64,000 nucleotides of DNA from Vibrio japonicus (GTDB lineage Bacteria; Pseudomonadota; Gammaproteobacteria; Enterobacterales; Vibrionaceae), in NCBI RefSeq assembly GCF_024582835.1, contig NZ_CP102097.1:248001-312000 (forward strand). The letters run 5' to 3'. Position 1 is the stretch's first letter, and every line of letters starts with the position of its first letter. Shown here in pieces: positions 36,124 through 43,754 of this stretch. Below the pieces are notes generated by a model that saw only the letters and a program-made list of their open reading frames with translations, ran no database searches and had not been told where the DNA came from. A program made the translations under genes and the position numbers.

Positions 36124-38562
36124 ATGCAGGCAGAGACTACGCAACCGTTGATTTATCGCTTTCACTATCTCCACGCGAGTGATATTGCCTTGGTCGGCGG
36201 TAAGAACGCCAACTTAGGGGAAATGATCAGTCAACTTAGCCAATCTGGTATCCGTGTGCCAGAGGGCTTTGCAACCAGCGCGCAACTGTATCGAGACTTC
36301 CTACATCAAAACGAGTTGGATGTGCCGATCGCCTCAATTCTCAGTGCGATGGATAAGGGCGTTCTCAGCCTAGCGGAAGCCGCCAAAGAGATCCGAACGT
36401 TAATCCAAAATAGTCATTTCACCCCTGCCCAAGAAACACTGATTCTTGACGCGTACCATGAGCTGAGTGAGCGCATCGGCGTCCCGTTGGCTTCTGTCGC
36501 AGTGCGCAGCTCAGCCACTGCAGAAGATCTACCCGGCGCCAGTTTCGCGGGTCAACAAGAGAGCTACCTCAATATTCGCGGCGATGCTGATTTGCTAGAG
36601 GCGTGTAAGCAGTGCTTCGCCTCGCTGTATACCGATCGCGCTATTGTTTACCGCCAAGAACAAGGGTTTGAGCACCAGCAAGTCGCGCTGTCTATCGGAA
36701 TACAGCAGATGATTGAATCAGAATGCTCGGGGGTGATGTTTAGCCTAGATACCGAGAGCGGCTTTCCCGATGTCGTGATCATCAACGGCAGTTGGGGGCT
36801 GGGTGAAACCATTGTGAAAGGCTCAGTGACACCCGATCGATTTATGGTTTACAAGCCACTACTAGAGCGCGGAAAAACGCCGATTATCGAAAAGCAGCTG
36901 GGCAACAAATTAGAAAAAATGCTGTTCAACAGCGCAGATGGTGAAGCTCCGACGATTACGCTGCCAACCACTGAAGCCGAGCGTAATCAGTTGGTGATCA
37001 ATGATGAAGAGATACTGCAACTTAGCCAATGGGCGATGACGATTGAACGTCATTACGGTTGCGCTATGGACATGGAGTGGGCCAAAGATAGCCACAGCCA
37101 CAAGCTGTACCTTGTGCAAGCAAGGCCCGAAACCGTTGAAAGCCGTAAAAACAGTGCGGTGCTGGTGAACTACCAGTTAGAGAAAACCTCGAACCCTATT
37201 TTGCTCGAAGGAGCGAGCGTCGGTAGCTCCATCGCGGTCGGCCAAACGTATACCATCATGTCACCGGATGATATTGCCGAGTTCCCCGAAGGGGCGATCC
37301 TCGTGACTGAACGCACCGACCCCGATTGGGTGCCCTTGATGCGAAAAGCAGCGGGCATCATCACTGACTCTGGCGGGCCAACCAGCCACGCGGCCATTGT
37401 GAGCCGAGAGCTCAAAGTCCCGGCGATTGTTGGTACTGAACACGCCACACAGACCCTCACTTCTGGCCAAACCGTCACCTTAAGCTGCGCCAAAGGAACC
37501 ACGGGGCAAGTGTACGACGGTGTGGTTAACTACACTACGCAAGAGATCGATCTCACGTCGTTGCCAGAGACTAAGACTCACATCATGATCAATGCCGCCA
37601 TGCCTGATGGCATTTTCCACTGGTGGCAACTGCCTAACGCGGGTGTGGGTTTAACTCGGATTGAGTTCATCATCTCCAGTCAAATTGGCCTGCACCCTAT
37701 GGCGCTTCTCTACCCGGAGAAAGTCACTGATACCGATGTGGCTCAAGCGATTCAGCAGCGATGCTCAGGGGTGGCTACTCTGCCTGATTTTTTCGTTGAT
37801 AATCTCGCGCGAGGCGTCGGGAAAATTGCCGCAAGTCAGTACCCCAAACCTGTGATTGTCCGCATGTCTGATTTTAAGTCCAATGAGTACCGTGGCTTGC
37901 TCGGCGGTCAGTTTTTTGAACTCAATGAAGAAAACCCCATGCTTGGGCTAAGAGGCGCATCCCGCTACTACCACCCTCGCTATCAAGAAGCGTTTCAGCT
38001 CGAATGTAAGGCGATACTGAAAGCCAGAGAAGAAATGGGGTTTGATAACATCATCGTCATGATCCCGTTTTGCCGCACGGTCAATGAAGCCGACAAAGTG
38101 CTTGAGGTGATGGCAGCAGCCGGACTCAAACGGGGTGACAATGGTCTAGAGGTCTATGTGATGTGTGAAATCCCTTCCAATGTCATTCTCGCGGATCGTT
38201 TTGCCGAACGGTTTGACGGGTTCTCAATCGGCAGCAACGACTTAACCCAGTTAGTGTTAGGGATTGACCGCGACTCCGCAGAACTGAAACCGATGTTTGA
38301 TGCGCGAGATGACGCGGTGAAAAGTTTAATTGAGCAGGTCATTCAGGTCGCACACAGTAAAAGGAGAAAAGTGGGGATTTGTGGTCAAGCCCCTTCCGAT
38401 CACCCCGAGTTCGCCGAATTTCTTGTAACTTGCGGGATTGATTCGATATCGCTCAACCCCGACTCCTTTGCCAAAGGGTGCGAAGTGGTAGCCAAAGTGG
38501 AGCATGTTCTTGCTCAACAAACCAATCAGAAAGCGAATCAACAAGCCAAACCAAAAAACTGA
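36124..38562 (+). CDS. ppsA: Phosphoenolpyruvate synthase
   Basis: Converts pyruvate, ATP and water to PEP, AMP and phosphate. The 812-aa protein has the N-terminal ATP-grasp domain (VGGKNANLGEM, VRSSATAEDLPGASFAGQQE) and the swivelling phosphohistidine domain (GGPTSHAAIVSREL, His422). The C-terminal PEP-binding barrel has GSNDLTQLVLG and GICGQAPSD with the catalytic Cys. AAGGA lies before the ATG. It follows the ACP gene by 106 bp. The intact barrel argues against a rifampin-phosphotransferase relative. Confidence 0.93.
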   Translation: MQAETTQPLIYRFHYLHASDIALVGGKNANLGEMISQLSQSGIRVPEGFATSAQLYRDFLHQNELDVPIASILSAMDKGVLSLAEAAKEIRTLIQNSHFTPAQETLILDAYHELSERIGVPLASVAVRSSATAEDLPGASFAGQQESYLNIRGDADLLEACKQCFASLYTDRAIVYRQEQGFEHQQVALSIGIQQMIESECSGVMFSLDTESGFPDVVIINGSWGLGETIVKGSVTPDRFMVYKPLLERGKTPIIEKQLGNKLEKMLFNSADGEAPTITLPTTEAERNQLVINDEEILQLSQWAMTIERHYGCAMDMEWAKDSHSHKLYLVQARPETVESRKNSAVLVNYQLEKTSNPILLEGASVGSSIAVGQTYTIMSPDDIAEFPEGAILVTERTDPDWVPLMRKAAGIITDSGGPTSHAAIVSRELKVPAIVGTEHATQTLTSGQTVTLSCAKGTTGQVYDGVVNYTTQEIDLTSLPETKTHIMINAAMPDGIFHWWQLPNAGVGLTRIEFIISSQIGLHPMALLYPEKVTDTDVAQAIQQRCSGVATLPDFFVDNLARGVGKIAASQYPKPVIVRMSDFKSNEYRGLLGGQFFELNEENPMLGLRGASRYYHPRYQEAFQLECKAILKAREEMGFDNIIVMIPFCRTVNEADKVLEVMAAAGLKRGDNGLEVYVMCEIPSNVILADRFAERFDGFSIGSNDLTQLVLGIDRDSAELKPMFDARDDAVKSLIEQVIQVAHSKRRKVGICGQAPSDHPEFAEFLVTCGIDSISLNPDSFAKGCEVVAKVEHVLAQQTNQKANQQAKPKN

Positions 38563-38604
38563 GCCAAAAAGCGGAATTTATTGGCAACCGAGTACCAAAA
38601 AGAA

Positions 38605-38650
38605 ATGCGGGTTCGCTAACCAGTGTGTTTACGAACCCGCTTGTTTGTTA
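38605..38650. terminator. Bidirectional terminator between ppsA and the formate module
   Basis: A 9-bp perfect stem gcgggttcg / cgaacccgc with a 16-nt loop. TTGTTTGTT follows on the plus strand and ATTTCTTTTT on the minus strand. It separates the convergent operons. Confidence 0.7.
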
Positions 38651-38663
38651 TGACATTTTCCCA

Positions 38664-39485
38664 TTACGAAAAAAGCCCTTTTGCATCGCTCCAACGAAAG
38701 GTTGGCCCTTGTTTGCATACATAATGATTTTTTAAGTAACAGTGCCCACACAAACCAACCGCGCAGTGCATGCGTCGCTCCAGCGATAGGTAGATCGCGT
38801 CTTCGCTCATGCCGTGATGAAGCAAACAGCCAACCACACTGTGCATCATAGGTTCTGGCCCAGAGATCAAAGCGCGGTCTGGAAGTTCAGCAAAGGTCTC
38901 TAACACTTTGGGTAAAACGCTGAGTGCAGTGCCTCGGTAATACCCCTGCCCCTCTAAGCCGGAAATGTTTTCAACTACATTGAAAATAGGCACATGGTGC
39001 TGCCAACGTTCGCGTTCAGGATTCAGCATGAGTGTATTTTTACTGCGAGTGGCGTACATCACCACCAGCTCTTCGTAGCTGTCTTGTTCGATAAGGCTGT
39101 CAACAGTGCTCACCAAAGGCGCCATACCACAGCCGCCCCCAATCACGAGCACTTTTTTATCGGCCAAGTCGTTGGTCAGCCACCCTTGGCCAAACGGCCC
39201 GCGAGCGCCGAGCACCTCTCCACTCGCTTTAGTGAACAACGCATGGGTGACTTGCCCCATTTTACGTACCAGAGCGCGAAAGTGTCCGGACTCATCCGGC
39301 AGTTCAGTGAAGGTAAATGGCGCTTCACCCACGCCAGGTACGCACAGCATAAAAAACTGGCCGCTTTGTGCTCGCAACCAAGCCGGAGCGTCTTCAAGTA
39401 AGCGAAAGTGATAGTGACGGGTATCTTCTCCATCATCATAAAAATCGATAATTTCAATACGGTTTGGGGTTAGGCTATACATCAT
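38664..39485 (-). CDS. FAD/NAD(P)-binding oxidoreductase with 2Fe-2S site (hydrogenase gamma / AsrB-like)
   Basis: Electron-transfer subunit of 273 aa. It has an N-terminal FAD domain, an NAD(P) domain with VLVIGGGCGMAPL, and a C-terminal Cys cluster MHCAVGLCGHCYLKNHYVC (Cys241, 246, 249, 257) for a 2Fe-2S centre as in dihydroorotate dehydrogenase B and sulfhydrogenase gamma. It would pass electrons between NAD(P) and the Fe-S protein encoded just upstream, with which it overlaps by 11 bp. The start at 39485 has AAGGA 6 bp upstream; the frame opens earlier with TTG. Confidence 0.85.
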   Translation of the reverse strand: MMYSLTPNRIEIIDFYDDGEDTRHYHFRLLEDAPAWLRAQSGQFFMLCVPGVGEAPFTFTELPDESGHFRALVRKMGQVTHALFTKASGEVLGARGPFGQGWLTNDLADKKVLVIGGGCGMAPLVSTVDSLIEQDSYEELVVMYATRSKNTLMLNPERERWQHHVPIFNVVENISGLEGQGYYRGTALSVLPKVLETFAELPDRALISGPEPMMHSVVGCLLHHGMSEDAIYLSLERRMHCAVGLCGHCYLKNHYVCKQGPTFRWSDAKGLFS

Positions 39486-40527
39486 CAGCAATCCTTTTCA
39501 TTAATGAATGCACTCCAATCACACCGGGGCAAGTCTGCTCGCAGCGACCGCACCCTACACAGCCATACCGACCAAACTCTGCGACAAAATCCACGCTGAA
39601 TTTGTGATACCAAAAGCGCTCGACCCTTTTCCCTGCCTCTTTGGATGGATTGTGAAAGCTCGCCTCTCGCTGGAAGCCTTCATATAAGCAGGAATCCCAA
39701 AATCGTACTTGGGTGGTATTCGAGGTATTTGTATTAGACATTTTGCTATCAGACCTATCCGTTGCGGTGACTGAGCGTGTGCCATAACAAGAGCAAGTCG
39801 GACACAGCGTGGTACAGCCTGAACACCCTAAACACTGAATGCCAACTTGTTGCCAGAACGCCTCTGACACCTTGCTCTGTGACACTTTGCTGATGCCATC
39901 AACAAGGTACTGGTGGTCAGGAAAAGCCTGTTCGCATTGCGTTGTGTGCTCCCATCGCTGGCTGCTCTCATGGGCCGTCGCCACTTTCAGATCCAAGCCT
40001 TGTAATGACGCTTCACCGCGCTTGGAAAGCACCACAAGTAACCAGTGTTGCTCGTCCAATGGATGCAGCACCAAATCGGCGGTTTCATCACGCACGCTGG
40101 GGCCAGCGTTTACCGTCGGGCAAAACCCATGCTCACACGGGTGAATGCAGTCTAGGCCAACGAGCAGTACTTTCTCTCTACGCGCCTGATAATAAGGGTC
40201 TTGTTCGAAAAATTCGTCTTGATAGCGAATTGCCACCAAATCGCAGCTTTGCACGCCAAACAGGACAAACGGCTCTACGTTCGGTAACGTCTCTTTAAAC
40301 AACTGACCATCAAAAACGTACAGAGGTTCCTGTTCGGCAAAGAAGAAGGATTTGGCTGAATGCGTCGGCTGACGATGGATTAGCGGCGGTCGTTCATCAC
40401 CACTCACTTGCTGCCAAAAGCATTCACTCTGTGCCCCTTCTCGGTCTTCGACCACTTGGTAGAGAGTTCGGCTTTGTAACAGATGCGCTCGCAGTGCATC
40501 TAACGAATCGAGCAGGTAAGTCATCAT
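39475..40527 (-). CDS. 4Fe-4S dicluster electron-transfer protein (sulfhydrogenase beta / AsrA-like)
   Basis: Soluble Fe-S protein of 350 aa. A long N-terminal domain includes FGVQSCDLVAIRYQDEFF and a Cys-containing GLDCIHPCEHGFCP. Two ferredoxin-like motifs follow, Cys232-235-238-242 (CLGCSGCTTLCP) and Cys323-326-329-333 (CVGCGRCEQTCP). Homologues pair with the flavin subunit in sulfhydrogenases and anaerobic sulfite reductase, but no hydrogenase or AsrC subunit is present here. A stretch rich in Ser/Thr/Asn near 255-275 looks like a disordered insertion. The ATG overlaps the formate dehydrogenase stop codon (ATGATGA). Confidence 0.83.
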   Translation of the reverse strand: MMTYLLDSLDALRAHLLQSRTLYQVVEDREGAQSECFWQQVSGDERPPLIHRQPTHSAKSFFFAEQEPLYVFDGQLFKETLPNVEPFVLFGVQSCDLVAIRYQDEFFEQDPYYQARREKVLLVGLDCIHPCEHGFCPTVNAGPSVRDETADLVLHPLDEQHWLLVVLSKRGEASLQGLDLKVATAHESSQRWEHTTQCEQAFPDHQYLVDGISKVSQSKVSEAFWQQVGIQCLGCSGCTTLCPTCSCYGTRSVTATDRSDSKMSNTNTSNTTQVRFWDSCLYEGFQREASFHNPSKEAGKRVERFWYHKFSVDFVAEFGRYGCVGCGRCEQTCPGVIGVHSLMKRIADDV

Positions 40528-42716
40528 TCTGTTTCTTCCCCCTGTAGCTGCCAAATCGCACTTGGCTGATGCCCGGCTGGCAGCACTTCAACGGCGACCG
40601 CACACGCTTTTAGTTCCGGCATTTTGGTGATTGGGTCTTGCGCGGTATTGGTAAGCTGGTTCGATGGCGCTTCTTTAAAGTGATACGGCATACTCACGAC
40701 CCCTGGCGGCACATCCGTACTAATCATGGCACGCGTTTCGATATACCCACGCCGCGAACGCACCCCGACCGGGCTATACAATGCAATACCAAGTCGGTCA
40801 GCATCCTGCGGATGAATAAACAAGATCCCAGGGGGAATTTCGCGCTCAAGCAATGGAGACTTACGCGTCATCGAGCCACAGCCGTAGTGAAAATGCAGCC
40901 GATTGGTGGTGAGAATCAGTGGGTATTGCTCATCCGTGGATTCGGCAATCGGCACATAGTGCACCGGGGTGAGGCGCGCACGGCCAATCGGGAAGGTCTT
41001 TTGGTGGAGAACCGCAGTCCCCTCTGGCGCGCTCTCATTGCATGGCCATTGCAAACCGTCATGTTCGGCGAGTTTGGTATAGGTCATCCCTTGATAAGAT
41101 GGCGTTAACGCGGCCATTTCATCGAACACCTCTTCACTGTTTGTCCAGCTTAACGCGTGGCTACCCATTTTTTCTGCCAGCGCTTGCAACCATTGCCAAT
41201 CCGCTTTGGACTCACCTAACGGTGACATCGCGGGGTTGATTCGCTGCACGCGGCGTTCGCAGTTGGTAAACGTGCCCGACTTTTCGGCAAAAGAAGCGGC
41301 GGGAAGAATGTAGTCGGCCAATTTGGCGGTTTCTGTCATGGTCAGCTCAGCGACCACCAGCAAATCAAGCGATTTATAGGCCTCACGAACGTGATTTTGG
41401 TCTGGGTCGGTGACTACGGGATCTTCACCAAACAGGATTTGAGCGCGGGAGCTTCCTGCTAACGCGGCTTTGGTCATGCCCAATGAGGTCAGCCCTGGCG
41501 ATGATGCCACCTCGCAACCCCAACGCTCGGAAAAGCGTTGCTGCATGGCGGGATCGTCAACCCGTTGATACCCAGGGTACACGTTAGGCAGGCACCCCAT
41601 ATCACACGCGCCTTGAACGTTGTTTTGGCCGCGCAGAGGATTAATGCCCGAACCGGATTTACCCATCTGCCCACAAATCAGCGCCAAATCCGCCAAAGCA
41701 ATCACATTGGATGTTCCGCTGACAAACTGAGTAATCCCCATGCCATAGAAGATCATGGATCGATCAGCTTGGCTATACGCTTGCGCGGCTTGGCGAATCT
41801 GCTCGGAATCAATCCCAGTAATACTCTCTACAGATTCTGGTGTGATGTTTTCGACCTGTTTTTTTAGTGCCTCAAAGCCTTCACAGCGATTGGCGATAAA
41901 ATCCTTGTCATGCCACTGATTACTGATGATCACCTGCATCATGGCGTTAATCAGCGCAATATTAGAGCCTGGGTTGAGTTGCAAGTGCAAATCCGCCAGC
42001 TTCGCTAATCGAGTCACGCGCGGGTCAATCACGATCAGTTTGGCGCCTTCCAATTTGGCGCGCATGATCTGCCCACCCAATACGCTATGGTTGGAGGTTG
42101 GGTCTGCGCCAATCACCACGATCACTTGCGCTTCAAACAGATCTTTCGCGCTGTTGGTCATGGCTCCAGAACCCAGCACTTGTTTCAGGCCCGCCACGGT
42201 TGGGCTGTGGCAAATACGAGCGCAGTGATCGATATTGTTGGTGCCTAACACCGCTCTCGCAAATTTCTGCGCCGCGTAATTATCTTCATTAGTTGCCCGC
42301 GCACTACTGATCACCCCTGTCGCGTTGGGGCCAAATTCCTCAATAATCTCTGTAAGTGCTTCGCTTATTTCACTCAGAGCTTCATCCCAACTTACAGCAA
42401 CAAATCCATCACGACTGCGTTTTAACGGCTGAGTAATACGATTATCGGGCGAAATGGCATAAATGCTGCTCCAACCCTTTTCGCACAACTTGCCTTGGCT
42501 AATCGGGTGATGGGCCAACGGGCTAACGCCACTCACTTGCCCTTGCTCATTGCAGGAAAGCAGCATCCCACACCCAACACCACAAAATGGGCAGATGGTT
42601 TGAACAGTTCGGGATTGTATAGAGAGCGGGTTATCTTGGTTTGCAGGTGTGGACTGCAAGGAGTTTGAGAGAGGAGAAGTGGGTGCCTGTGAAGATTGTT
42701 GCTGATGAGATTTCAT
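40524..42716 (-). CDS. fdhF: Molybdenum formate dehydrogenase, catalytic subunit (Cys type)
   Basis: Oxidises formate to CO2 (or the reverse) at a bis-MGD molybdenum centre. The 730-aa chain has the N-terminal 4Fe-4S motif CPFCGVGC ... GKLCEKG (Cys42, 45, 49, 78). The metal ligand is Cys169 in HCARICHSPTVAGL, where E. coli FdhH has selenocysteine; the codon is TGC. The C-terminal molybdopterin domain ends near residue 715. The first 38 residues are a Gln/Ser-rich extension with no Tat signal, so it is cytoplasmic. Its partners are the two downstream electron-transfer genes and, upstream, the FNT channel. Confidence 0.92.
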   Translation of the reverse strand: MKSHQQQSSQAPTSPLSNSLQSTPANQDNPLSIQSRTVQTICPFCGVGCGMLLSCNEQGQVSGVSPLAHHPISQGKLCEKGWSSIYAISPDNRITQPLKRSRDGFVAVSWDEALSEISEALTEIIEEFGPNATGVISSARATNEDNYAAQKFARAVLGTNNIDHCARICHSPTVAGLKQVLGSGAMTNSAKDLFEAQVIVVIGADPTSNHSVLGGQIMRAKLEGAKLIVIDPRVTRLAKLADLHLQLNPGSNIALINAMMQVIISNQWHDKDFIANRCEGFEALKKQVENITPESVESITGIDSEQIRQAAQAYSQADRSMIFYGMGITQFVSGTSNVIALADLALICGQMGKSGSGINPLRGQNNVQGACDMGCLPNVYPGYQRVDDPAMQQRFSERWGCEVASSPGLTSLGMTKAALAGSSRAQILFGEDPVVTDPDQNHVREAYKSLDLLVVAELTMTETAKLADYILPAASFAEKSGTFTNCERRVQRINPAMSPLGESKADWQWLQALAEKMGSHALSWTNSEEVFDEMAALTPSYQGMTYTKLAEHDGLQWPCNESAPEGTAVLHQKTFPIGRARLTPVHYVPIAESTDEQYPLILTTNRLHFHYGCGSMTRKSPLLEREIPPGILFIHPQDADRLGIALYSPVGVRSRRGYIETRAMISTDVPPGVVSMPYHFKEAPSNQLTNTAQDPITKMPELKACAVAVEVLPAGHQPSAIWQLQGEETE

Positions 42717-42834
42717 AGCCTTAACCTTGCTACCTGAAACTAGCTAAATTATAGCAGCCCCACTCAAACTCGCCGTAAAGTCGAGCGTTTCCTCTTTCAG
42801 AAATGACGTTTAATTTGGGATGTTTTATCCCACA

Positions 42835-43662
42835 CTAACTGGGATTATCACTATGCCCACGCAGATAAATAATGTGATACACCAAACCGACAAACACACT
42901 GCCACCGACAAGGTTACCTAAGATAACCGGCACCAAATTACCAAGAAAACCAAGTACACCTACCGCGTTTGCGACCTCTACCGTGCCGGAGCTTTGCAGC
43001 ATCATGGCTAAAGGAATAAAGTACATATTAGCAATGCTGTGTTCAAAGCCTGCCGCGACAAACGCAGAGATTGGAAAAACAATCGCCACCGCTTTATCCA
43101 CCACGCTTCGGCCCGCCAGCGCCATCCAAACCGCCATGCACACCAACACATTACACAACACGCCGCGGAAAAAAGCCGTCCAGAAAGGCATGTCACATTT
43201 GGCAGCGGCAATTTTTGCGTAAGTCAGCGCGATCGCGCCTTGGTTCATTTCTGGGTGTCCGGACAGAAACACCAGAGCCGCCACCCCAACGGCGCCGACA
43301 AAATTGGACAGGCACACAACCACCCAATTTTTTAATAGCTCACCCGTGGTGATTTTTTTATCGGCCCACGCCATCGCCAACAAGTTATTGCCGGTAAACA
43401 GTTCTGCGCCCGCGACAATCACCAAAATCAACCCCAAAGAAAAGGTCAATCCGCCTAGCACTTGCTGCGTAGCAAAGCCAAGCGAGGCATCCGATTTCAC
43501 GAGAGTAAAATACATTCCACCCAAGCCGATAAAGGCACCAGCCAAAATTCCGAGCATCACCATAGACAGCAGCGGCAAACGCGCTTTAGTCACGCCAATA
43601 GAGTCTACTTTCTCTGCGATTTGTTTCGGTGAAAAAGAATCGAACCCATAAATATCAGCCAC
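42835..43662 (-). CDS. Formate/nitrite transporter family channel
   Basis: Inner-membrane FNT-family protein of 275 aa with six hydrophobic segments. It carries the family motif GLGGMYFTLVKS, AELFTGNNLLAMAWADKKI and GFEHSIANMYFIP, whose His is the central residue of the pore. It starts with GTG at 43662, with AGGAG 6 bp upstream. The adjacent formate dehydrogenase 118 bp downstream makes formate the likely substrate. A small hairpin (tgggat ... atccca, 42816-42832) follows the stop. Confidence 0.9.
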   Translation of the reverse strand: MADIYGFDSFSPKQIAEKVDSIGVTKARLPLLSMVMLGILAGAFIGLGGMYFTLVKSDASLGFATQQVLGGLTFSLGLILVIVAGAELFTGNNLLAMAWADKKITTGELLKNWVVVCLSNFVGAVGVAALVFLSGHPEMNQGAIALTYAKIAAAKCDMPFWTAFFRGVLCNVLVCMAVWMALAGRSVVDKAVAIVFPISAFVAAGFEHSIANMYFIPLAMMLQSSGTVEVANAVGVLGFLGNLVPVILGNLVGGSVFVGLVYHIIYLRGHSDNPS

Positions 43663-43754
43663 GATAGACTCCTATTTTCCTCTTTCATAACCATAAGCTA
43701 GTTCATATCGTATAATTATCAATCAACAAAGAGGTTCTCCAGTGAGGCGATAGC

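Noticed and set aside
36124..38562. Rifampin phosphotransferase relative instead of PEP synthase
   Set aside because: Domain order and the intact C-terminal PEP barrel with GICGQAPSD fit PEP synthase.
42210..42212. Selenocysteine codon in the formate dehydrogenase
   Set aside because: The metal-ligand codon is TGC (Cys), and the frame has no in-frame TGA, so this is a Cys-type enzyme.
39475..42716. Anaerobic sulfite reductase (asrABC) operon
   Set aside because: AsrA- and AsrB-like subunits are present, but the partner is a formate dehydrogenase and no sirohaem-type AsrC gene is seen.
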